Source: Streptomyces sp. WM6386 (GTDB lineage Bacteria > Actinomycetota > Actinomycetes > Streptomycetales > Streptomycetaceae). Taken from it: 64,000 nucleotides of DNA. Both the position numbers and the translations under genes were made by a program. The stretch covers positions 62,001 through 126,000 of the forward strand of contig NZ_JXTE01000014.1 in NCBI RefSeq assembly GCF_000972385.1, in the 5' to 3' direction. Below are positions 8,923 to 16,006 of the stretch, one piece after another (position 1 is the first letter of the stretch; every line of letters begins with the position of its first letter). The notes beneath the pieces were generated by a model, which worked only from the letters and a program-made list of their open reading frames with translations, had not been told where the DNA came from and made no database searches.

Positions 8923-9857
8923 TTGTCCAGCGCGCCCGCGAGCGCGTCGACGTTGGAGGTCATCCAGCCGAGGTAGTCCTTGCCGCTGGGCAGGGTCTCG
9001 GTCACGGGGACGACGGGGATGCCGGCCGCCTTGGCCGCGGCCTCGGCCTTCTCGGTCTGCGGGCCGGAGGTCTGCGCGTTGTAGACGAGCGCCTCGACCT
9101 TCTTGCCGGAGAACAGCGCCAGCGCGGCCTGAAGGATCTTGGGGGAGACGTCGCTGCCCTCCTCGATGGCCTCGCTGAACTCCGGGGGCGTGGCGTTCTC
9201 CAGCCCGCTCGCCTCGATCATGTACAGCGGCACGGGTTCGGTGATGGCCACGGCATCACCGCTGTGCTCCTTCTTGATCTGCGCCTCCTTCGCCTCCAGC
9301 GGCTGGAGCTTCGCCTTGAAGGCCTCGGCGTTCTTGGTGAACGTGGCCGCGTCGTCGGGGTCGGCCTTGCCGAGGGCGACGGCGATGCTGTCGGCGATCT
9401 TGGAGACGGTGGGGAAGTCGTACCAGACGTGCTCGTTGAGCTCGCCGCCCTTCGGCGCGGTCTTGCCGGAGATCTTGACGGCGTTGAGGACCTCGGCGGA
9501 GGAGTTGCCGCTCTTCAGCATCCGGTCCACGAAGTCGTCGTAGCCGCCGCCGTTCTCGACGACGACCTTCGCCTTCGACAGGGCCAGCTGGTTCTGGGTG
9601 TTGGCCTCGTAGGAGTGCGGGTCCTGGTCCGGGTCGCTGATGATCGAGGTGACATCGACCTTCGTGCCGCCTATCTGCCCGACGATGTCGCCGTAGACGT
9701 TCGTCGAGGTCACGACCGGTATCGCGGAGGCGGCGGCCGGGCTCTGTGAGGCGCTCCCGCCGTTGTCGGAGTCCGACGAGCTGCCACAGCCTGCCAGGAC
9801 GACCAGCGAGGTGCCGGTGATCAGGGCGGCCAGGCGCCGGGACGGGAACGTGGACAT
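8919..9857 (-). CDS. zinc ABC transporter substrate-binding lipoprotein, ZnuA/AztC-like
   Basis: Extracytoplasmic metal-capture protein, 312 residues. ATG 9857 follows GGAGGATCC, a strong ribosome site. The signal peptide ends in a lipobox (LVVLAGC) followed by a Ser/Asp/Gly linker. Conserved metal-site blocks are PDQDPHSYEANTQNQ (first His) and NEHVWYDFPTVSK (second His). The usual third histidine position reads AITEPVPLYMIEASGL, so the site may use a Glu there or a different geometry. There is no His-rich loop. Zur-like boxes lie 48-102 nt upstream, so zinc-dependent repression is expected. Confidence 0.88.
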   Translation of the reverse strand: MSTFPSRRLAALITGTSLVVLAGCGSSSDSDNGGSASQSPAAASAIPVVTSTNVYGDIVGQIGGTKVDVTSIISDPDQDPHSYEANTQNQLALSKAKVVVENGGGYDDFVDRMLKSGNSSAEVLNAVKISGKTAPKGGELNEHVWYDFPTVSKIADSIAVALGKADPDDAATFTKNAEAFKAKLQPLEAKEAQIKKEHSGDAVAITEPVPLYMIEASGLENATPPEFSEAIEEGSDVSPKILQAALALFSGKKVEALVYNAQTSGPQTEKAEAAAKAAGIPVVPVTETLPSGKDYLGWMTSNVDALAGALDK

Positions 9858-9904
9858 GGATCCTCCGCGAGGGGGTGGAGCAAGGGGACGCACGCCACGC
9901 TAGA

Positions 9905-9919
9905 TGAAAATGAATGTCA
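9905..9919. promoter_or_regulatory. Zur-box-like site 1
   Basis: TGAAAATGAATGTCA matches the 7-1-7 palindrome recognised by actinobacterial Zur (approximately TGAAAATnATTTTCA), with two departures in the right arm. It lies 48 nt upstream of the zinc-binding lipoprotein start, where a bound repressor would block transcription. Confidence 0.65.
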
Positions 9920-9944
9920 GAAGTATGACCGAATCCGTTCCATG

Positions 9945-9959
9945 TGAAAACCATTGCCA
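9945..9959. promoter_or_regulatory. Zur-box-like site 2
   Basis: TGAAAACCATTGCCA is a second, weaker Zur-like 15-mer, 40 bp from the first (about four helical turns). It is in the middle of the divergent region between the zinc-importer operon and the NiCoT gene, so it could affect either promoter. Confidence 0.45.
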
Positions 9960-10018
9960 ATACTTGACGTGGCTGCTGGCCGAAACCTGACGCGGGCTTT
10001 GCCGCTGTCTGGTTGTAC

Positions 10019-10035
10019 CTGCAAAGAGTTCGCAG
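10019..10035 (+). promoter_or_regulatory. Nur-box-like site upstream of the NiCoT gene
   Basis: The sequence CTGCAA-AGAGT-TCGCAG agrees at 9 of 12 positions with the tTGCaa-N5-ttGCAA element described for the nickel-dependent Fur homologue Nur of Streptomyces coelicolor. It sits 60 nt before the start of the nickel/cobalt permease, the right place and the right target for nickel repression. Confidence 0.45.
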
Positions 10036-10094
10036 AAACCTGGGTGGCGCGGCTGAAGAACGGCCGTTCGCCGACAAGTGAGGCCCGCGCCGCC

Positions 10095-11210
10095 ATGACC
10101 ACCGCTCACCGCATCCGCACCTCGATGACCCGGAAGGAGTGGGCGAGTCTCGGCGGGATGGCCGCGTTCGTCCTGGCACTGCATGTCATCGGTTGGTTCA
10201 CGCTGGTGGTGATCGTCACGCCGGAGCACTACAGCCTGGGGGAGAAGAGCTTCGGGATCGGCATCGGTGTCACCGCCTACACCCTCGGCATGCGGCACGC
10301 CTTCGACGCCGACCACATCGCCGCGATCGACAACACCACCCGGAAGCTGATGAGCGAGGGGAAGCGGCCGCTGTCGGTGGGCTTCTGGTTCTCCCTCGGC
10401 CACTCCAGCATCGTCTTCGCGCTCGCCTTCCTGCTCTCGCTCGGGGTGAAGGCGCTGGCCGGACCGGTCGTGGACGACGGCTCCGCTCTGCACAGCGTCA
10501 CCGGCTGGATCGGCACCACCGTCTCCGGGACCTTCCTGTACCTCATCGCGATCATCAACATGGTGATCATGGCCGGAATCTGGAAGGTCTTCCGGCAGAT
10601 GCGCACCGGCCACTTCGACGAGGCCGCCCTGGAGGAGCAGCTCAACAACCGGGGCTTCATGAACCGCCTGTTGGGCCGTCTGATGAAGTCGATCACCGAG
10701 CCGTGGCAGATGTACCCGCTGGGCCTTCTCTTCGGCCTCGGCTTCGACACGGCGACCGAGATCGCGCTGCTCGTGCTGGCCGGCTCGGGCGCCGCGTCCG
10801 GGCTGCCCTGGTACGCGATCCTGTGTCTGCCGGTCCTGTTCGCGGCCGGCATGTCCCTGCTGGACACCATCGACGGCTCGTTCATGAACTTCGCCTACGG
10901 CTGGGCGTTCTCCAAGCCGGTCCGCAAGGTCTACTACAACCTCACCATCACCGGACTGTCCGTCGCCGTCGCGCTCCTCATCGGCACGGTCGAACTGCTC
11001 GGCCTCATCGCCGAACAGGCCGACCTGCACGGCCCGTTCTGGGACTGGGTCTCCGGCCTCGACCTCAACATCATCGGCTACGTCGTCGTAGCACTGTTCT
11101 TCGCCACGTGGGCGGTGGCCTGGCTGGTGTGGAAGGTCGGCCGGATCGAGGAGAAGTGGACAGCGGGCCTGGCCCGTCCCGCCGCGCTCTCGCCGGGCGA
11201 GGAGGGCTGA
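10095..11210 (+). CDS. NiCoT-family nickel/cobalt permease (HoxN/NixA-like)
   Basis: Secondary transporter that imports Ni2+ or Co2+ across the cytoplasmic membrane. The 371 residues hold the family signature RHAFDADHIAAIDN (His68, Asp71, Asp73 and His74, the metal-selecting residues in helix II). They also hold a second block, LGFDTATEIALL, and about eight membrane helices with a long cytoplasmic loop near residues 170-210. ATG 10095 is preferred, with GTGAGG about 13 nt upstream; an extension to 9954 would read through the regulatory sites and is unlikely. It is divergent from the zinc importer. Nickel would serve urease, NiSOD or hydrogenase; none of these is in the window. Confidence 0.9.
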   Translation: MTTAHRIRTSMTRKEWASLGGMAAFVLALHVIGWFTLVVIVTPEHYSLGEKSFGIGIGVTAYTLGMRHAFDADHIAAIDNTTRKLMSEGKRPLSVGFWFSLGHSSIVFALAFLLSLGVKALAGPVVDDGSALHSVTGWIGTTVSGTFLYLIAIINMVIMAGIWKVFRQMRTGHFDEAALEEQLNNRGFMNRLLGRLMKSITEPWQMYPLGLLFGLGFDTATEIALLVLAGSGAASGLPWYAILCLPVLFAAGMSLLDTIDGSFMNFAYGWAFSKPVRKVYYNLTITGLSVAVALLIGTVELLGLIAEQADLHGPFWDWVSGLDLNIIGYVVVALFFATWAVAWLVWKVGRIEEKWTAGLARPAALSPGEEG

Positions 11211-11240
11211 CCGGGGAGACTCATGTCCGCCGGCGTGGGT

Positions 11241-11538
11241 GGGCGGCCTTCGTGCGCGGGCCGTCCGGGGCGAAGCCGATGCCGCGGTGCCGCGCGTCGG
11301 GGGCGATCTCGGTTGCGGCGCGGGTGCGTTCGCAGGAGGCCGTCAGGTGGGCGGTGTCCGGGTAGCGGTCGGCGGTCACGTCATCGGTGGCGGGGCGGGC
11401 GGCCTCCGTGTACAGGCCGTCCGGGACGAACCCGATGCCGCGGTCCACGCGCCGGAGGCGGCGTGTGTGCGTTCGCAGGCGGGCGTCAGGCGCGCGGTGT
11501 CCGGGTAGCGGCCAGCGGTCACGTCACCGGTGGCGGGG
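11241..11538. repeat. imperfect tandem duplication, two units of about 156 and 142 bp
   Basis: Unit 1 (11241-11396) and unit 2 (11397-11538) share long blocks in the same order: GGGCGGCCT, GGCCGTCCGGG, GATGCCGCGGT, GTGCGTTCGCAGG, GCGGTGTCCGGGTAGCGG, GCGGTCACGTCA and GGTGGCGGGG. Unit 2 is about 13 bp shorter in its centre. On the minus strand the units could read as related peptides (VTADRYPDTAHLTASCERTR and VTAGRYPDTARLTPACERTH). No start, ribosome site or full-length gene supports expression. They fill much of the 601-nt gap after the NiCoT gene. Confidence 0.65.
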
Positions 11539-11811
11539 GCGGTGGGCCGCAGCTCGGTCGCAGAGCGGCCCAGGCGAGCTGATGCTGAACAGACGGCGAC
11601 CGTGTCGGTTCCCATGCTCCGGGCACGCGAGGGCCTCGCGTACGTGTGGAACCGCGGGCCGTCCTCGGCAACATGCTCGGCATGGAGGCCGGCTTCGTCG
11701 TCGACGGGGTCGTCCTGGCGCATGTCGGCCCGACCGAGGTCCAGTTGGTCCCGCCGGCCAGGGCTCACGAGGACGCGCTCAGCGAGGGCGGGCCCGCCGC
11801 ACCCCGGGGGG
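11539..11811. other. intergenic stretch without a convincing gene
   Basis: This is the rest of the gap between the NiCoT and hemerythrin genes. A plus-strand reading frame from a GTG at 11646 gives a plausible peptide (MEPRAVLGNMLGMEAGFVV and on), but it has no ribosome site and runs into the hemerythrin gene antisense, so it is not called. Confidence 0.4.
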
Positions 11812-12375
11812 TCAGTCCTTCTTGCCGCGTCCGGTCAGGGTGTCGCGCAGCCGGTCGACCATCCCGACGCCCGGTGCCAGCAGTTTGTTGGCCGGAGGTG
11901 CGCTCGGGGTGGACGGGTGCGGGCGGGTGGGGGCGACCTTCTTGGCCTGGCGGACCTTGTCGCCCAGGGCGTCGAGGGCGTCGGGGGGACAGGACGCGCG
12001 GAGCCTGGGAAAGAGGTTCTGTTCCTCGTCGGCCACATGCGAGCGGATCTCGGTCATCAGCGTCGTCATGAGCCGGTCGAATTCGGGATCCTCGGCGTCG
12101 CAGCCCTCCAGGTCCTTCATGAGCCGCTCGGCCCGGGCATGGTCCTCGAGCTCCTGGTCGGCCAGGGCGTCCCCGCCCGCCACGTGCTCGCGCACGGCCG
12201 GATAGAGATAGGCCTCCTCGGCCACGGAGTGCCGCACCAGTTCCATCGTGACCTGGTCGGCGTACACCTTGCGGTCCTTGTCACCGGGCGCGAGACCGTC
12301 GATCCGGCCGAACAGCTCCTCGACCTCCCGATGATCGGTCATCAGCTCGTCGATGACGTTCCCACCATGGCCCAT
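11812..12375 (-). CDS. hemerythrin HHE-domain protein
   Basis: Small cytoplasmic non-haem di-iron protein, 187 residues, of the type that binds O2 or NO or buffers iron under stress. The HHE four-helix bundle is clear: metal-ligand segments are LMTDHREVEELF, VRHSVAEEAYLYP, DHARAERLMKDL and SHVADEEQNLFP. After about residue 135 comes a low-complexity Pro/Ala/Lys tail ending GRGKKD. ATG 12375 follows GGAGGTGGAGGAC. It is divergent from the molybdopterin enzyme gene with 147 nt between, so shared control and function in a redox-stress module are possible. Confidence 0.9.
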   Translation of the reverse strand: MGHGGNVIDELMTDHREVEELFGRIDGLAPGDKDRKVYADQVTMELVRHSVAEEAYLYPAVREHVAGGDALADQELEDHARAERLMKDLEGCDAEDPEFDRLMTTLMTEIRSHVADEEQNLFPRLRASCPPDALDALGDKVRQAKKVAPTRPHPSTPSAPPANKLLAPGVGMVDRLRDTLTGRGKKD

Positions 12376-12522
12376 GTCCTCCACCTCCCTGAACACAGCG
12401 GCCCGGACGGCCGCCCGCGGTCCCGAGTGCCCCGTCGGAGGCAGGCCCACACGACGGTGCGGGCAAGCCGGACACAGCGGGGTACTCGCCGGAACAGCCC
12501 GCTGGTACGTGGAGGTGACACG

Positions 12523-14922
12523 GTGACCGAAGCCCGTGACCGCATCAAGGACATCTGGGGAGCGCGCACTCCCTATGACCCCGGCACCCCCTGGCCCTCC
12601 CGCGCCGACGCGCACCTGGCCCCCGGTCTCGCCGAGGACGACGTGGAGAGGTGGGTGCCGTCCGCCTCGCTGCTGCACTCCAACGGTGACGCCATGGACA
12701 TCGCCGTGCGCGACGGACGGATCGTGGGCGTGCGGGGCCGGACCACGGACCGTGTCAACCGTGGCCGCCTGGGCCCCAAGGATCTCTACGGATGGCAGGC
12801 CAACGGCTCCCCGGACCGGCTGACCCGTCCGCTCGTACGCCGGGCCGGGCGCCTGGTGGAGTGCGACTGGGACACGGCGATGGACCAGGTCGCGGGCCGC
12901 TCACGCGAACTGCTGGAGCAGCGCGGACCAGGGGCCATCGGCTTCTACACCACCGGTCAGCTCTTCCTCGAGGAGTACTACACGCTGGCCGTACTCGCCC
13001 GTGCCGGCATCGGCACCAACCATCTGGACGGGAACACCCGCCTGTGCACGGCCACGGCCGCCGAGGCGCTGAAGGAGACCTTCGGCTGCGACGGGCAGCC
13101 CGGTTCGTACGAGGACATCGACCACGCCGACGTGATCGCGCTGTTCGGACACAACATGGCCGAGACCCAGACCGTGCTGTGGATGCGCGTGCTGGACCGG
13201 CTCGCCGGGGCCCGACCGCCCCGTCTGGTCTGCGTGGACCCCCGGTACACCCCGGTGGCCCAGCAGGCCGAGGTGCATCTCGCCCCACGGCCCGGCACGA
13301 ACGTCGCCCTGCTCGACGCGCTTCTGCACGAGATCATCCGCAGGGACCTGATCGACCAGGAGTACATCGAGGCACACACGGTCGGCTTCGACGACCTGGC
13401 GGCCACGGTCGGGCCCTGCACTCCGCGGTGGGCGGCCGGAGTCTGCGACGTGACGGCGGCCGAGATCGAACGCGCGGCGGAACTCCTCGGCACCGCCGAA
13501 CGGCTGACCTCCACGGTCCTTCAGGGCGTCTACCAGTCCCACCAGGCCACGGCCGCCGCCGTCCAGATCAACAACCTGCACCTGATCCGCGGCATGCTGG
13601 GCCGCCACGGCTGCGGGCTGCTGCAGATGAACGGCCAGCCCAGCGCGCAGAACACCCGGGAGTGCGGCGCCGACGGTGATCTGCCGGGGTTCCGGAACTG
13701 GCAGAACGACGACCATGTCGCCGACCTGGCGCGGGTGTGGAACGTACGCCCTCAGGACATCCCGCACCACGCGCCGCCGACACACGCGATGCAGATCTTC
13801 CGCTACGCCGAGCAGGGCTCGATCCGCATGCTCTGGATCACCGGCACCAACCCGGCGGTCTCCCTGCCCGAGCTGTCCCGCATCCGTTCGATCCTCGGCC
13901 AGGAGCGGCTGTTCGTGGTGGTGCAGGACCTGTTCCTCACCGAGACGGCACAACTGGCCGACGTGGTGCTGCCCGCGGCCACCTGGGGTGAGAAGACGGG
14001 CGTCCTCACCAACGCCGACCGCACCGTGCACCTGTCGGAGAAGGCCGTGGAACCACCGGGCGAAGCGCGAGCCGACCTGGACATCCTTCTCGACTACGCC
14101 GCCCGCATGGACTTCCGCGACAAGGACGGCGGTCCCCTGATCGGCTGGCACGACCCGGAGTCGGCGTTCGCGGCCTGGCAGCGGTGCAGCGCCGGACGCC
14201 CCTGCGACTACACCGGACTCAGCCACGACCGGTTGCGGCGGGCGGACAGCGGCATCCAGTGGCCCTGCACCGAGGAGACGCCCGACGGCACGGCGCGCCT
14301 GTACACCGACGGCATCACCTTCGCCGACCCCGGCACCTGCGAGAGCTACGGCAAGGACCTCGTCACCGGGGCGTCCGCCGAGGTCGTCGAGTACCGGTCG
14401 CTCAACCCGGACGGCAAGGCGGTCCTGAGGGCGGCGGAGTATCTGCCGCCCCACGAGGACACCTCCCCGGAGTACCCGGTGCAGCTGGTCACCGGCCGGA
14501 CCGTCCACCACTTCCACACCCGCACGAAGACCGGCCGCGCTCCCGAGCTGAACGCCGCCGCCCCCGACGTATGGGCGGAGATGTCACCCGCCGAGGCCGC
14601 CCGCCAGGGTCTGTCCGACGGCGATCTGGTCCGGGTCGGCACCCCGCGCGGTGCGGTGCGCGCCCGGCTGCGGACCACCGCCATGCGGGACGGCGTGGTG
14701 TTCGTGCCGTTCCACTACGGCTACTGGGACACACCCGAGGGCCACCGGCCCCCGGACGGGAGCGCCGGCCGTGCCGCCAACGAGGGCACCATCACCGACT
14801 GGGACCCGGTCTCCAAGCAACCCCTGTTCAAGACGTGTGCGGCCCGTGTCACCCTCGTCGCCCGCCGCGCCACACCGTCGGTCCGGGAGCGGACCGACGC
14901 CGACGCCGGGAGCCGCACATGA
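12523..14922 (+). CDS. molybdopterin (bis-MGD) oxidoreductase lacking the usual Fe-S cysteines
   Basis: MopB/DMSO-reductase-superfamily enzyme of 799 residues, related to assimilatory nitrate reductases and formate dehydrogenase alpha chains. GTG 12523 follows GGAGGTGACACG. At residues 45-60 the [4Fe-4S] motif Cx2Cx3C is replaced, with spacing intact, by S49-x2-H52-x3-D56 (VPSASLLHSNGDAM), and the usual later Cys position reads GRLGPK. The cofactor region is intact: NTRLCTATAA gives Cys175 as the likely Mo ligand, with the blocks ITGTNPAVSLPE and DVVLPAATWGEKTG. The C-terminal dinucleotide-binding domain (VQLVTGRTVHHFHTRTKTGR; WAEMSPAEAARQGLSDGDLV) is complete. It is soluble, with no Tat signal. 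ATG of the next gene overlaps its stop, suggesting a partner subunit. Substrate unknown. Confidence 0.85.
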   Translation: MTEARDRIKDIWGARTPYDPGTPWPSRADAHLAPGLAEDDVERWVPSASLLHSNGDAMDIAVRDGRIVGVRGRTTDRVNRGRLGPKDLYGWQANGSPDRLTRPLVRRAGRLVECDWDTAMDQVAGRSRELLEQRGPGAIGFYTTGQLFLEEYYTLAVLARAGIGTNHLDGNTRLCTATAAEALKETFGCDGQPGSYEDIDHADVIALFGHNMAETQTVLWMRVLDRLAGARPPRLVCVDPRYTPVAQQAEVHLAPRPGTNVALLDALLHEIIRRDLIDQEYIEAHTVGFDDLAATVGPCTPRWAAGVCDVTAAEIERAAELLGTAERLTSTVLQGVYQSHQATAAAVQINNLHLIRGMLGRHGCGLLQMNGQPSAQNTRECGADGDLPGFRNWQNDDHVADLARVWNVRPQDIPHHAPPTHAMQIFRYAEQGSIRMLWITGTNPAVSLPELSRIRSILGQERLFVVVQDLFLTETAQLADVVLPAATWGEKTGVLTNADRTVHLSEKAVEPPGEARADLDILLDYAARMDFRDKDGGPLIGWHDPESAFAAWQRCSAGRPCDYTGLSHDRLRRADSGIQWPCTEETPDGTARLYTDGITFADPGTCESYGKDLVTGASAEVVEYRSLNPDGKAVLRAAEYLPPHEDTSPEYPVQLVTGRTVHHFHTRTKTGRAPELNAAAPDVWAEMSPAEAARQGLSDGDLVRVGTPRGAVRARLRTTAMRDGVVFVPFHYGYWDTPEGHRPPDGSAGRAANEGTITDWDPVSKQPLFKTCAARVTLVARRATPSVRERTDADAGSRT

Positions 14923-15410
14923 GCGGCATCGCCCACATCCTCCGCGCCCTGCACGACGGCGAACGCGCGCTGGAGCGAGACCTGCTGGCAACCGCCGAAC
15001 GTCACCGCACCGACCACGAGGTCCACCATGTGGCGGGCGACCTCGCCCAGTGGTCCCGCCACCACAGCGCCCGGCTCGCCGACACCGGCCGCCACTACGG
15101 CCTCGACCTCGACGGTCCGAAGGACGACCCGTCACCCGGCGCCCTTTCCGCCCTGCGGGAGAAGGCCGCCGAAGCCCTCGGCCGACGCCCCGAAGCCGGC
15201 CTGCTGCTCCTGCACGACCTGTGCGACCTGCACCTGGCCGCGAGCCGCAACTCCCTGCACTGGGAGATGCTCGCCCAGGCCGCGAAGGCCACCCGCGACG
15301 AGCGGCTCCTCGACCTGGCCACCGACTGCCATCCGCGGACCCTGCGGCAGATGCGCTGGACCAACACCCTCATCAAGGAACTGTCGCCACAGCTGCTGAC
15401 CAGCGCATAG
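14919..15410 (+). CDS. small helical protein coupled to the molybdoenzyme
   Basis: A 163-residue all-helical, His/Glu-rich protein with no signal peptide. Segments such as LHDGERALERDLLATAERH, HEVHHVAGDLAQWSRHH and LLLHDLCDLHLAASRNSLHW suggest a ferritin-like or hemerythrin-like four-helix bundle that might bind iron. I cannot assign a named family. Its ATG overlaps the stop of the molybdopterin gene (ATGA), so it is probably a subunit, chaperone or electron partner of that enzyme. Confidence 0.7.
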   Translation: MSGIAHILRALHDGERALERDLLATAERHRTDHEVHHVAGDLAQWSRHHSARLADTGRHYGLDLDGPKDDPSPGALSALREKAAEALGRRPEAGLLLLHDLCDLHLAASRNSLHWEMLAQAAKATRDERLLDLATDCHPRTLRQMRWTNTLIKELSPQLLTSA

Positions 15411-15462
15411 GAATCACCACAGGTCCGACCGCCGACGGCGCGCACATCGACGCCGGGGGTCC

Positions 15463-15468
15463 GGGTAC
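15463..15468 (+). promoter_or_regulatory. possible sigma-B-type -10 (GGGTAC)
   Basis: GGGTAC lies 58 nt before the SseB-domain start. The expected -35 (GNNT 14-16 nt upstream) is imperfect (ACAT at 15444-15447, spacing 15). It is listed because a much better example occurs at 17684-17709 in the same neighbourhood. Confidence 0.25.
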
Positions 15469-15526
15469 TCGGTGTCCTCCGGCTCGTGTCCGACGGCCGG
15501 GCACACCCACGGCGACGGGAAGAACC

Positions 15527-15925
15527 ATGACCGAGCCCTCTCGCGAGAGTGCCGCCTCCGCGGCCCAGCAGGCCCTGCGCACGGTCGTCGACAAGGGCGC
15601 GGACGAGGCCGCGCTGAGTACGCTGGCCGGCACCGAGGTACTGGTTCCCGCGCTGATCAACGGGGAGGGGCCGGGACCGAAGGCCCTGAGTCTGCCCGTG
15701 TACGAACAGGAGGACGGGACCGAACTGGTCCCCGTCTTCACCACGCTCGCCCGCATGGAGCGGGCCCTGCCGCAGATCCGACGGCACCGCAGCGTGGTGC
15801 TCGGCGCCCTCGCCCACGACTGGCCCTCGGAGAGCCTGACGCTCGTCATCGACGCCGGTACTCCCGAGCAACTCGCCCTCACGGCCCAGGGTGTGAAGAC
15901 CTTCCTGGACCGCGACGACGGCTGA
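15527..15925 (+). CDS. SseB-domain protein
   Basis: A 132-residue cytoplasmic protein with the SseB N-terminal domain fold. Visible segments are ALSTLAGTEVLVPALING, KALSLPVYEQEDGTELVPVF, LPQIRRHRSVVLGALAHDW and SLTLVIDAGTPEQLALT. Actinobacterial members are common and mostly uncharacterised; the name derives from an enhanced-serine-sensitivity phenotype in E. coli. The ATG has no strong ribosome site. It stands alone between the molybdoenzyme pair and a strong terminator. Confidence 0.75.
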   Translation: MTEPSRESAASAAQQALRTVVDKGADEAALSTLAGTEVLVPALINGEGPGPKALSLPVYEQEDGTELVPVFTTLARMERALPQIRRHRSVVLGALAHDWPSESLTLVIDAGTPEQLALTAQGVKTFLDRDDG

Positions 15926-15931
15926 CCGGCA

Positions 15932-15975
15932 GACGCCCCGGCCGCGCCAGGGAACCCGGGCGCGGCCGGGGCGTC
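15932..15975. terminator. strong bidirectional hairpin terminator
   Basis: A 17-bp perfect GC stem (left arm 15932-15948, right arm 15959-15975; outer bases gACGCCCCGG... / ...CCGGGGCGTc) with a 10-nt loop lies between convergent genes. There is no U-tract. Confidence 0.85.
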
Positions 15976-16006
15976 GCCAGGGTCCCCATTGCCCCTGCAC
16001 AGTCCG

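Noticed and set aside
11646..11811. Plus-strand peptide MEPRAVLGNMLGMEAGFVV...
   Set aside because: Codon bias is plausible but there is no ribosome site and the frame continues into the antisense of the hemerythrin gene; no family recognised.
12480..12485. Sigma-B promoter for the molybdoenzyme
   Set aside because: GGGTAC is present 38 nt before the GTG, but no GNNT lies 14-16 nt upstream.
12523..14922. Conventional assimilatory nitrate reductase
   Set aside because: The Fe-S ligands are missing and no nitrite reductase or nitrate transporter is adjacent.
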